A stretch of DNA of 64,000 bases from Faecalibacterium duncaniae (GTDB taxonomy: Bacteria > Bacillota > Clostridia > Oscillospirales > Ruminococcaceae), in assembly GCF_010509575.1 (NCBI RefSeq), contig NZ_CP048437.1, forward strand, positions 1,984,001 through 2,048,000, given 5' to 3'. This document shows, one piece after another, positions 33,311 through 41,597 of the stretch (position 1 is its first letter; the number at the start of each line of letters is the position of its first letter). A program made the position numbers and the translations under genes. A model generated the notes under the pieces. The model searched no databases. It was given only the letters and a program-made list of their open reading frames with translations, and was not told the DNA's origin.

Positions 33311-34212
33311 TCTACACTGTAACGTTCAATCCTGCCATCGATTATGTCGTCCGTCTCGACAGGCCCCTTGAGGTGGGCGAGGTGAACCGCGCCGCCGGGG
33401 AGGACTGCGTGCTGGGCGGCAAGGGCATCAATGTTTCCGGCGTGCTCCGGGAGCTGGGCTGTGAGAGCGTGGCTCTGGGCTTTGTGGCCGGTGAGACCGG
33501 TGCCTGGCTGGAGCGGGGTCTGGCCGCGCAGGGGCTCCGGACCGATTTCATCCATCTGGCCGAGGGCATGACCCGCATCAACGTCAAGATCAAGGCGGGC
33601 ACCGAGACTGAGCTGAACGGCGCAGGCCCCAGCATCCCGGAAAGTGCCATGCAGCAGCTGGAAGCCCAGCTGGACACCCTGCAGCCTGACGACATCCTCA
33701 TTCTGGCGGGCAGCATCCCCAAGAGCCTTTCCCAGAGCACCTACGAGCGGCTGCTGGCAGGGCTGGAGGGCCACGGCGTGCGGGCCGTGGTGGATGCCAC
33801 CCAGGATCTGCTGGTCAACGTCCTCCCCTATCACCCCTTCCTGATCAAGCCCAACGATCACGAGCTGGGCGAGATCGTGGGCCGGGAGCTGAAAACGGAC
33901 GAAGAGATCACCGCCGCCGCCCGCGCTCTGCAGGAAAAGGGTGCCCGAAACGTGCTGGTGAGCATGGCCGGGAACGGCGCTCTGCTGGTGGATGAGCACG
34001 GCGAGGTGCACCGCATCGGCTGCCCCAAAGGCAAGGTCGTGAACAGCGTGGGCGCAGGCGACAGCATGGTGGCCGGTTTTGTGGCAGGTTATCTGCAAAG
34101 CGGCAGCTATGAGCAGGCCCTCAGGCTGGGCACCGCCTGCGGCAGTGCCACCGCGTTCAGCCTTGGGCTGGCAACGAAAGAAAAGATCGAAGAATTGTTT
34201 GGTCAAATTTAA
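33307..34212 (+). CDS. fruK: 1-phosphofructokinase
   Basis: 301 residues of the PfkB sugar-kinase family. Start MIYTVTFNPAIDYVVRLDRP, the substrate-binding GGKGINVSGVLRELGC near residues 35-50, and the C-terminal catalytic anion-hole motif NSVGAGDSMVAGFVAGYL are present. It phosphorylates fructose 1-phosphate, the product of the fructose PTS, to fructose 1,6-bisphosphate for glycolysis. The ATG overlaps the fruR stop. About 170 bases, filled by a repeat element, separate it from fruA. Confidence 0.95.
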   Translation: MIYTVTFNPAIDYVVRLDRPLEVGEVNRAAGEDCVLGGKGINVSGVLRELGCESVALGFVAGETGAWLERGLAAQGLRTDFIHLAEGMTRINVKIKAGTETELNGAGPSIPESAMQQLEAQLDTLQPDDILILAGSIPKSLSQSTYERLLAGLEGHGVRAVVDATQDLLVNVLPYHPFLIKPNDHELGEIVGRELKTDEEITAAARALQEKGARNVLVSMAGNGALLVDEHGEVHRIGCPKGKVVNSVGAGDSMVAGFVAGYLQSGSYEQALRLGTACGSATAFSLGLATKEKIEELFGQI

Positions 34213-34360
34213 GGCAGCTCACCCTCTCCGTCATTGCTGACGCAATGCCACCTCCCCCAAAGTGGGAGGTCTTGACAGTCATTGCTATGTTGATGGTTTT
34301 GCCAAGGGCTCTCCCTTCGGGAGAGCTGGACGCGAAGCGGCCTGAGAGGGTGAGGACGCT
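34213..34360. repeat. MITE-like repeat inserted between fruK and fruA
   Basis: About 145 bases bounded by the inverted repeats CTCACCCTCTC (34218-34228) and GAGAGGGTGAG (34344-34354). Internal hairpins are CCTCCCCCAAAGTGGGAGG and GCTCTCCCTTCGGGAGAGC. No coding capacity. It fills nearly the whole gap within the operon. Confidence 0.7.
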
Positions 34361-34381
34361 ACGAGAGAAAGGAGAACCCTT

Positions 34382-36307
34382 ATGCGCATTACGGAATTAT
34401 TCACCGCAAAGTCCATCGAGCTGGATTCTGCGGCCTCCAACCGGGACGAGATCCTCTCCCGGCTGGTAGAACTGCAGGCCACCCACGGCAACATCACCGA
34501 CACAGAAGCCTACAAGAAGGCGCTCTACGCCCGGGAGGATGAGGCCTCCACCTACGTGGACAACGGCATCACCGTTCCCCACGCCAAGACGAATGTGGTC
34601 ACCCGGCCCAGCCTGGCCGCCCTGCGTCTGAGCACCCCGGTGCAGTACAACGCCGAGGATGACGGCAAGACCGACCTGCTCTTTGCCATTGCAGCCCCCG
34701 AAAACGGCAGCCTGCATGTGGATATGCTGGCCCGCATGATGCAGATGCTGATGAACGAGGACTTTGTGGAAAAGCTGAAGGCCGCCAGGACCCCCGCCGA
34801 ATTCCTTGCCCTCATCGACGCACAGGAGGAGGCCCAGTTCGGTGAGGAGAGCTTCACCCAGCAGGTCATCCCCCAGAGCGGCTACCGCATTCTGGCCGTG
34901 ACCGCCTGCCCCAACGGCATTGCCCACACCTACATGGCCGCCGAGGCGCTGGCCAAGGCCGGTGACAAGCTGGACCTGCCCACCAAGGTGGAGACCAACG
35001 GCTCCGATGGTGCCAAGAACGTGCTGACCCGCGCCGAGATCGCAGCCTGTGACGGCATCATCGTGGCTGCAGACAAGAATGTGGAGACCGCCCGCTTTGA
35101 CGGCAAGCCCGTGCTGTTTGCCCGGGTGGATGACGGCATCCACAAGCCCGAGGAGCTGCTGAAAAAGGTGGCCCACGGCGAAGTTCCCGTGTATCACGCC
35201 AAGGGCGGTGCCGCCGCTGCCGAGGAGGAGACCTCCGGCGACAGCTTTGGCCGCAAGGTGTACAAAGACCTGATGAACGGCGTGTCTCACATGCTGCCCT
35301 TTGTGGTGGGCGGCGGCATTATGATCGCGCTGGCCTTCCTGCTGGACGATTACACCATCGACCCCTCCAACTTTGGCATGAACACCCCCATCGCCTCCTT
35401 CTTCAAGACGGTGGGCAGCGCCGCCTTTGGCTACATGCTTCCCATTCTGGCAGGTTTCATCGCCATGTCCATCGCCGACCGTCCCGGCCTGGCCGTGGGC
35501 TTTGCGGGCGGCGTGCTGGCCATGAACGGCACCAACTTTGCAGGCCTTGCCAACGGTGAGACCACCGGCATTTCCGGCGGTTTTCTGGCCGCTCTGCTGG
35601 CCGGTTTCGTGGCCGGTTATGTGGTCGAGTTCCTGAAGAAGATCACCGAAAAGCTCCCCGCCAGCCTGAACGGCATCCGCCCCATGCTGATCTACCCGCT
35701 GGGCGGCATCCTCATCATCGGTGCCGTGATGTGCGGCATCAACCCGGTCATGGGCATGATCAACACCGCCATGACCAACTGCCTCAACGCCATGGGCGGC
35801 ACCTCCAAAGTCCTGCTGGGTGCCATCGTTGCCGGTATGATGAGCATTGACATGGGCGGCCCCTTCAACAAGGCTGCCTACGTCTTTGGCACTGCCGCAC
35901 TGGCCTCCGGCAACTACGAGGTCATGGCTGCTGTCATGGTGGGCGGCATGGTTCCTCCCATCGCGATCGCCCTCTCCACCACCTTCTGCCCCAAGAAGTG
36001 GACCCCTGACGAGCGCCGCAACGGCATTGTGAACTACGTCATGGGCCTGTGCTTCGTCACCGAGGGTGCCATCCCCTACGCCGCCGCCGACCCGCTGCGC
36101 GTCCTGCCCAGCTGTGTGGCCGGTGCCGCGCTGGCCGGTGCCCTCTCCATGACCTTCGGCTGCGCCCTGCGCGCTCCCCACGGCGGCATCTTCGTGTTCC
36201 CCGTGGTCGATCATGCCCTGCTCTACTGCGTGGCTCTGGCCGCTGGCAGCGTGGTGGGTGCCGTGATCCTGAGCCTGCTCAAGAAGGACCGCACCGACGC
36301 AGCCTGA
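34382..36307 (+). CDS. fruA: PTS fructose transporter, fused EIIA-EIIB-EIIC
   Basis: 641 residues in the order EIIA (1-150), EIIB (165-265), EIIC (280-635). The EIIA phosphohistidine is His67 in TVPHAKT. The EIIB phosphocysteine is Cys176 in VTACPNGIAHTYMAAEAL. EIIC has about ten membrane helices and the motifs GGPFNKAAYVFGTAAL and GAIPYAAADPLRVLPSC. The enzyme imports fructose as fructose 1-phosphate using phosphate from HPr. AAAGGAG lies before the ATG. General PTS proteins are not encoded nearby. The EIIA-EIIB linker is slightly long but intact. Confidence 0.96.
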   Translation: MRITELFTAKSIELDSAASNRDEILSRLVELQATHGNITDTEAYKKALYAREDEASTYVDNGITVPHAKTNVVTRPSLAALRLSTPVQYNAEDDGKTDLLFAIAAPENGSLHVDMLARMMQMLMNEDFVEKLKAARTPAEFLALIDAQEEAQFGEESFTQQVIPQSGYRILAVTACPNGIAHTYMAAEALAKAGDKLDLPTKVETNGSDGAKNVLTRAEIAACDGIIVAADKNVETARFDGKPVLFARVDDGIHKPEELLKKVAHGEVPVYHAKGGAAAAEEETSGDSFGRKVYKDLMNGVSHMLPFVVGGGIMIALAFLLDDYTIDPSNFGMNTPIASFFKTVGSAAFGYMLPILAGFIAMSIADRPGLAVGFAGGVLAMNGTNFAGLANGETTGISGGFLAALLAGFVAGYVVEFLKKITEKLPASLNGIRPMLIYPLGGILIIGAVMCGINPVMGMINTAMTNCLNAMGGTSKVLLGAIVAGMMSIDMGGPFNKAAYVFGTAALASGNYEVMAAVMVGGMVPPIAIALSTTFCPKKWTPDERRNGIVNYVMGLCFVTEGAIPYAAADPLRVLPSCVAGAALAGALSMTFGCALRAPHGGIFVFPVVDHALLYCVALAAGSVVGAVILSLLKKDRTDAA

Positions 36308-36338
36308 TCTGCCATTCTCCTTCTTCCTTTACCATATA

Positions 36339-36387
36339 AAAAGGGCCCGTCTGCGCGCACCAAAATGCGGCAGGCGGGCCCTTTCGT
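36339..36387. terminator. Bidirectional terminator after fruA
   Basis: AAAGGGCCCGTCTGCGC pairs with GCGGCAGGCGGGCCCTTT (a few mismatches inside). It also ends the convergent SseB-like gene. Confidence 0.85.
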
Positions 36388-36389
36388 GC

Positions 36390-36800
36390 TTATCCCTTGA
36401 TGATCCGGAGCAGGGTCTTGTCCAGCTGGATGGTGCGGTTCCAGGGGTTCAGGATGATGCCCTGGATCTCCGGCACCTGCAGTGCGGCATCCAACAGCTT
36501 TTCAAACTCCACCAGAAAGGTGGACTGCACCGCTTCCGCGCCCTTCATCTCCTCTTCAAAGCTGGTAAAGGCATACCACCAGCTGGCCCCATCGGCCGTG
36601 CGGAGGGCCCGCAGCTGCATCTGCTCACCGGCCGGGTTCGGCTCCACCGCCACCACGACCTGTCCGTTTTCCCGCATCCGCCGCCGGATCACGGTCAGGG
36701 TATGCGCCAGCTGCTCCTGTGTAGGCTCCTGCTGTAACTGGCAGACCGCCTGTTCGATCTTTTCGTTGCCATTCAGGCCCTCGTCCTTCTTCTGTGCCAT
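36390..36800 (-). CDS. SseB family protein
   Basis: 136 residues starting MAQKKDEGLNGNEKIEQAVC. The pattern of a helix followed by VVVAVEPN, MQLRALRTADGASWWYAFTS and AVQSTFLVEFEKLLDAALQ fits the SseB N-terminal domain; E. coli SseB affects serine sensitivity, and the role in Firmicutes is unknown. The closing segment GIILNPWNRTIQLDKTLL is typical of the family. Soluble, no signal. The ATG at 36800 has GGGAG five bases upstream; an ATG at 36812 overlaps that site. Confidence 0.82.
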   Translation of the reverse strand: MAQKKDEGLNGNEKIEQAVCQLQQEPTQEQLAHTLTVIRRRMRENGQVVVAVEPNPAGEQMQLRALRTADGASWWYAFTSFEEEMKGAEAVQSTFLVEFEKLLDAALQVPEIQGIILNPWNRTIQLDKTLLRIIKG

Positions 36801-37036
36801 AAGCTCTCCCATTCTTTTTGTTGTATTTTATGCTTGTATTATATCCGGACTTTACGAAAAATGGAAGCGCAGGCCAGAGATTCTTTCTTTTTTCGTCTGC
36901 TTTCGGGTGTTTTTTCAAAAATCAGTAGCCCCCGCCCAGAAAAAGTGTTACAATGTCTTCGTCTGGTATCATTTCAGAAACGACAGGACGCGCCGTTTTC
37001 CGTGAGCCGTTTTGTCGGAATGGGAGAGATAATGTA

Positions 37037-38461
37037 ATGAAACGAATCCTTCGTTCTGCCGTCAGTCTGCTGCTGTGCGCCGCCGTGGCGCTGGGCGGCA
37101 CTGCCTGCGGCCGAAGCAAGCTGCCCACCACCATCACGATCTGGACCTACTACAACGGCGATCAGCTGGAATGCTTCAACCAGCTGGTGGAGCAGTTCAA
37201 CTCCACCGTGGGCAAAGAGAAGAACATCCGGGTCGAAAGCTCCAGTCAGGGCAGCGTGAACGACCTGGAGACCAGCGTGCTGGCCGCCGCCGAGGGCAAG
37301 GTGGGTGCCGAAAAGCTCCCCAACATCGTCTCCTCCTACGCAGACACCGCCTTTACGCTGGATCAGATGGGCCTTGCCGTTGACCTGAGCCCCTACCTGA
37401 CCGAAAAAGAGAAGTCTGCCTATATCGCCGGTTTTCTCGAAGAGGGCGACCTGATGAACAACGGGGAGCTCAAGGTCTTTCCCATAGCAAAATCCACTGA
37501 GCTGCTCTACCTGAACGTCACCGACTTTGTCCCCTTTGCCGAGGCCACAGGCGTGACCTATGCGGATCTTTCCACCGTGGAGGGGCTGAACGAGGCCGCA
37601 CACAAATACTACGACTGGACCGATGCCCAGACGGCTGCGCCCAACGACGGCAAGGCCCTGTATGGCCGCGACGCGCTGACCAATTACCTGCTCTGCGGCG
37701 CACAGGAACTGGGTACGACCATCTTTGATGCCGAGAACGGCGTGATGACCCTGCACTTTGACAAGCCGACCCTCCGCAAGCTGTGGGATAACTACTATGT
37801 CCCCTACATCAAGGGCTGGTGCAGTGCCAGCGGCAAGTTCCGCAGCGACGATATCAAGATCGGCAGCCTGCTGGCCTATGTCGGTTCCTCCTCCAGCGCT
37901 TCCTTCTTCCCCACCCAGGTGCTGACCAGCGACACCGAGAGCCACGGCATCGAAATGGCCGCGCTGCCCTGCCCCAGCTTTGCAGGCTGTGAGCCGGTGG
38001 CCGTCCAGCAGGGGGCCGGCATGGTAGTCATCCCGGGCACCGAGGACGAGATCAGTGCCTGCGTTGCCTTCCTGAAATGGTTCACCCAGCCAGAAAACAA
38101 CCTGCAGTTCTCGGTGCAGTCCGGCTATATGCCCGTGACCTATGCCGCCAACAGCATATCCGCCCTTGAGAACAGCGGCCTGACGGTCTCCGAGAGTATC
38201 CACAAAGTGCTGAGCCTGTCCATTGATGCCATCGATCGCAGCAAGCTCTACACCACCCATGCCTTCCCGGATGCCCTGCGCGCCCGCAATACCCTGCAGT
38301 ACGCGCTGGAGGACCTTGTCACTGCCGACCGTTCCACGGTGCTGGAGCGGCTGGCTGCCGGGCAGACCCCCGAGGAAGCCGAAGCCGAGTTCCTGACCGA
38401 CGCCTATTTTGATGCCTGGTACGACCAGACTCTGGCCGCTCTCAGCGCCTTTGCGGGCTGA
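37037..38461 (+). CDS. Extracellular solute-binding lipoprotein (family 1)
   Basis: 474 residues. Signal peptide MKRILRSAVSLLLCAAVALG with lipobox ending at Cys24 (GGTAC), so lipid-anchored outside the membrane. The mature part opens with ITIWTYYNGDQLECFNQLVE, the usual start of sugar-type family 1 binding proteins, and contains GAGMVVIPGTEDEISACVAF. No ABC permease or ATPase adjoins it. Instead, a transmembrane GGDEF-EAL protein with an external domain starts 38 bases downstream. It may therefore present a ligand to that receptor. GGGAGAG precedes the ATG. An extended -10 (TGTTACAAT) lies at 36946-36954. Confidence 0.9.
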   Translation: MKRILRSAVSLLLCAAVALGGTACGRSKLPTTITIWTYYNGDQLECFNQLVEQFNSTVGKEKNIRVESSSQGSVNDLETSVLAAAEGKVGAEKLPNIVSSYADTAFTLDQMGLAVDLSPYLTEKEKSAYIAGFLEEGDLMNNGELKVFPIAKSTELLYLNVTDFVPFAEATGVTYADLSTVEGLNEAAHKYYDWTDAQTAAPNDGKALYGRDALTNYLLCGAQELGTTIFDAENGVMTLHFDKPTLRKLWDNYYVPYIKGWCSASGKFRSDDIKIGSLLAYVGSSSSASFFPTQVLTSDTESHGIEMAALPCPSFAGCEPVAVQQGAGMVVIPGTEDEISACVAFLKWFTQPENNLQFSVQSGYMPVTYAANSISALENSGLTVSESIHKVLSLSIDAIDRSKLYTTHAFPDALRARNTLQYALEDLVTADRSTVLERLAAGQTPEEAEAEFLTDAYFDAWYDQTLAALSAFAG

Positions 38462-38499
38462 GATGCCCTTGGAACAACCACAAAAGGAGAGACTCTCAG

Positions 38500-41400
38500 A
38501 TGCAGAACCGCAAGCCGCACAGTCAGAAGGCCCCTCAGACGGGCCATTCTATCTTCGGCACCATCCTTTTCTCCCTGCTGGCTGTGCTGGCGGTGGAGTT
38601 CCTGCTGCTGACCTTTGCCGTCCACGTCACCCGGCTTGGCCCCCAGCTGAACCAGAACGCCGAGGATATCCTTGCCATGCAGGTGGACAACCGCAGCCGG
38701 TATCTTCAGTCCATCTTCCACGATGCACAGGAGCTGACCAGCCTTTCCGATGCCATCAATGGCCTGACCCAGCAGCTTCTGGACGAGGGAGAGATCAGTC
38801 TGAGCACGCTGGACAGCAGCAGCGACGCGGCCTATCCCCTGCTGGAAGCCGCCGCGCCGGAGCTCATCAGCACCCTGCGCATCAAGTCGGTGACCGGCGT
38901 GTTCCTTATCCTGAACACCCATGATCTGGACAGGCGGAAGCAGGACAGCCTCATGCCCGCCATCTACCTGCGGGATCTCGACCCGGATGCCGCTCCCTCC
39001 CAGCGCAACGCCGACCTGACCTTCGTGCGGGCACCGGCCCAGCTGGTGCAGTCCCTCTCCATTGCCACGGACAACAGCTGGGCCCCCACCATCCGCTACC
39101 GGGCACTGGGAAACCAGGGCTTCCTTTATCCCCCTTTCCAAGCCGCCTATAAAGACGGAGCCAGCCTTGCCGCCTCCGATTATGGCCACTGGACCTCACA
39201 ATCCTATCTGGTGCCCGGGGACACCCACGAGGCCATTGCCTACAGCCAGCCCCTGATCCTGCCGGACGGCACCGTTTACGGCGTGATCGGCGTGGAACTG
39301 CTGGCCGACTACCTGTGGGAGAACCTGCCCTGCTCTGAGCTGCAGAACAACGGCACCTATTTCCTTGCCGTGACCGATACGGAGGAGCTCTCTGCCTCCG
39401 AACTGCAGCTGCGTCCGGTGCTCCGTTCCCACTGCGACGGGCAGCCGGGTTCTGCGGACGAAAGCCTTACGCTGCGCCTCCACAGTGCCCATACCCACCG
39501 CTACCTCTTCAGCAATGCCCTTTACATTGCTTCGGTCTCCCCCTTGAACCTCTACAGCCGGAACGCCCCTTTCTCGGGCAAGCACTGGCTTCTCGTGGGC
39601 TCCGTTCCCGCGGTGCAGCTCTTTGCTTTCGCCCAGCGGCTGAAGCAGCTGTTCTCCTTCATCATGCTGATCACGCTGGCCGTTGGCTTTGTTTGCAGCT
39701 GGCTGATCAGCAGGCGGCTGGCCCGGCCCGTTGCCAAGCTCTCGGCTGAGGTAGCCGCGGCCGAAGCGGATTCCTCCGCCATCCCGCATCTGTCCGCCAC
39801 CGGCATCCGGGAGCTGGATCAGTTCTCCTCTTCCTTTACCCAGCTGAGCAAAGACGTGCTGGACTCCTCCACCCGCTTTTTGCGCATTATGAAATTGGCC
39901 AGTGCGGAGCTGGGCGGCTATGAGCTGCGCGATGACAGTGTTTATGTGACCGACAACTTCTTCTCCATGCTGGGCCTTGCACAGGAGCAGCCAGATCCGC
40001 TCACGCCAAAGGCTTTCCGCGCCCTGATGGGCACACTGGAGCAGCGGTGGTTCTACCGCCTGTCCCCGGCCAACAACAAGGTCTTTGCCATCCCCCAGCC
40101 CGACGGCAGCACCCACTACATCACCCTGCGCATCACCCATATCCTGGGCGAAAGCGCCTCCGAGGTGGGTCTTGCTGAGGATATGACCACCACGGTGCTG
40201 GAGCAGCAGCGCATTGAGCACGAGCGCGATTACGACACCCTGACCGGCCTGTACCGCCGCCGTGCCTTTGACCGCGCCTGTGACGCGCTGTTCCAGCAGC
40301 CCGAAAAGCTGGGCTGTGCCGCCCTGCTGATGATGGATCTGGACAACCTCAAGCAGATCAACGACACCTACGGCCACGACTGGGGCGACCAGTACATCCG
40401 CCAGACCGGCCAGTGCTTTGCGGCCAATACGCCCGCCAGCACCATCTGCTCCCGCCTTTCGGGCGATGAATTCCTGATCTTCTTCTATGGCTATCAGGAT
40501 CAGGCACAGCTCCGCGCCCAGCTGGAGCTGCTGAGTGCCGCCCTGCAGCGCAGCGTGTCCATCCTGCCCAACGGCAAGCAGCTGCACATCAGCATCTCGG
40601 GCGGCATTGCCTGGTACCCCACGGACGGCCACGACCTGCTCACCCTGAAAAAATATGCCGACTTTGCCATGTATCAGGTCAAGCATTCCCACAAGGGCCG
40701 CATGTGTGATTTTGATATCGGCAGCTACCATCAGGAGGCATACGCCGCCCAGACCCAGCAGGACTTTGAGCTCCTGCTGCAGGAGGAGCTGGTGTCCTAC
40801 CACTTCCAGCCCATCTACTCTGCCCGCAGCGGCCGGGTCGCAGCCTACGAGGCCCTCATGCGGGTCGATCTGCCCACCCTGCACTCCCCCGCTCAGGTCA
40901 TGCAGCTGGCCCATGAGACAGGCCGCCTGTATGAGATTGAACGGATCACGGTGTTCCATTCCAGCGAGATCTTCCAGCGCATGCAGGCACAGGGCCTGCT
41001 CCAGAGCGATGCCCTGCTCTTCATCAACTCCATCGCCAATGTCAGCCTGACGGTTGAGGATGTGGAGGAATATGCTCAGCGCTACCCCGAGCTGCTCAAG
41101 CGGCTGGTGGTGGAGATCACCGAACAGGAAGATCTGGACCGCGCATGTCTGGAACGGAAGCGGAACATTCCGGGCTTCTCCGGCTCCTTTGCGCTGGATG
41201 ACTACGGCAGCGGCTACAGCAACGAGCTGAACCTGCTGGAGCTCTCGCCCCGGTATATCAAGATCGACATTTCCATTGTGCGCGGGATCGACACCGACCG
41301 CGACAAGCAGCAGATTGTCTCCAACATTGTGGCTTACGCGCACGCACGCAGTATGCAACTCATCGCCGAGGGCATTGAGACCGAGGCCCAGCTGCGCACC

Positions 41401-41538
41401 GTCATCGGTCTGGGCGTGGACCTGCTGCAGGGCTATTACCTCAGCCGCCCCGCCGCAGTGCCCGCCCCCATTGCACCGGCAGCGCAGACGGTGATCGACC
41501 AGCTCGAACACCAGCGGTTCAATCCTCTCGGTTTATGA
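38500..41538 (+). CDS. Membrane-bound GGDEF-EAL cyclic di-GMP receptor enzyme
   Basis: 1012 residues. Membrane helix near 20-45, a large external Cache-like sensor (about 46-380), second membrane helix near 383-405, then a HAMP-like linker (RRLARPVAKLSAEVAAAEAD), a PAS-like stretch, GGDEF (about 577-745) and EAL (about 755-1000). The cyclase motif is SGDEF (Ser654), one change from GGDEF, of uncertain activity. The EAL motif is intact (Glu784 in YEALMRVD; DDYGSGYSN at 900; AEGIETEAQ), so c-di-GMP hydrolysis is plausible. Cotranscribed with the solute-binding lipoprotein, which may act as its sensory input. AAAGGAGA precedes the ATG. Confidence 0.92.
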   Translation: MQNRKPHSQKAPQTGHSIFGTILFSLLAVLAVEFLLLTFAVHVTRLGPQLNQNAEDILAMQVDNRSRYLQSIFHDAQELTSLSDAINGLTQQLLDEGEISLSTLDSSSDAAYPLLEAAAPELISTLRIKSVTGVFLILNTHDLDRRKQDSLMPAIYLRDLDPDAAPSQRNADLTFVRAPAQLVQSLSIATDNSWAPTIRYRALGNQGFLYPPFQAAYKDGASLAASDYGHWTSQSYLVPGDTHEAIAYSQPLILPDGTVYGVIGVELLADYLWENLPCSELQNNGTYFLAVTDTEELSASELQLRPVLRSHCDGQPGSADESLTLRLHSAHTHRYLFSNALYIASVSPLNLYSRNAPFSGKHWLLVGSVPAVQLFAFAQRLKQLFSFIMLITLAVGFVCSWLISRRLARPVAKLSAEVAAAEADSSAIPHLSATGIRELDQFSSSFTQLSKDVLDSSTRFLRIMKLASAELGGYELRDDSVYVTDNFFSMLGLAQEQPDPLTPKAFRALMGTLEQRWFYRLSPANNKVFAIPQPDGSTHYITLRITHILGESASEVGLAEDMTTTVLEQQRIEHERDYDTLTGLYRRRAFDRACDALFQQPEKLGCAALLMMDLDNLKQINDTYGHDWGDQYIRQTGQCFAANTPASTICSRLSGDEFLIFFYGYQDQAQLRAQLELLSAALQRSVSILPNGKQLHISISGGIAWYPTDGHDLLTLKKYADFAMYQVKHSHKGRMCDFDIGSYHQEAYAAQTQQDFELLLQEELVSYHFQPIYSARSGRVAAYEALMRVDLPTLHSPAQVMQLAHETGRLYEIERITVFHSSEIFQRMQAQGLLQSDALLFINSIANVSLTVEDVEEYAQRYPELLKRLVVEITEQEDLDRACLERKRNIPGFSGSFALDDYGSGYSNELNLLELSPRYIKIDISIVRGIDTDRDKQQIVSNIVAYAHARSMQLIAEGIETEAQLRTVIGLGVDLLQGYYLSRPAAVPAPIAPAAQTVIDQLEHQRFNPLGL

Positions 41539-41545
41539 TCTTTCC

Positions 41546-41569
41546 GGCTCCCCTGTGGGGGAGCCTTTT
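41546..41569 (+). terminator. Terminator after the GGDEF-EAL gene
   Basis: GGCTCCCC pairs with GGGGAGCC around a short loop, then TTTT. The next gene starts 29 bases later. Confidence 0.75.
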
Positions 41570-41597
41570 GTGACCCCATTCAGAGAAAGGAGACACG

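Noticed and set aside
39196-41511. 771-residue open frame on the minus strand
   Set aside because: Shadow of the GGDEF-EAL gene, no recognisable domains and no ribosome binding site context.
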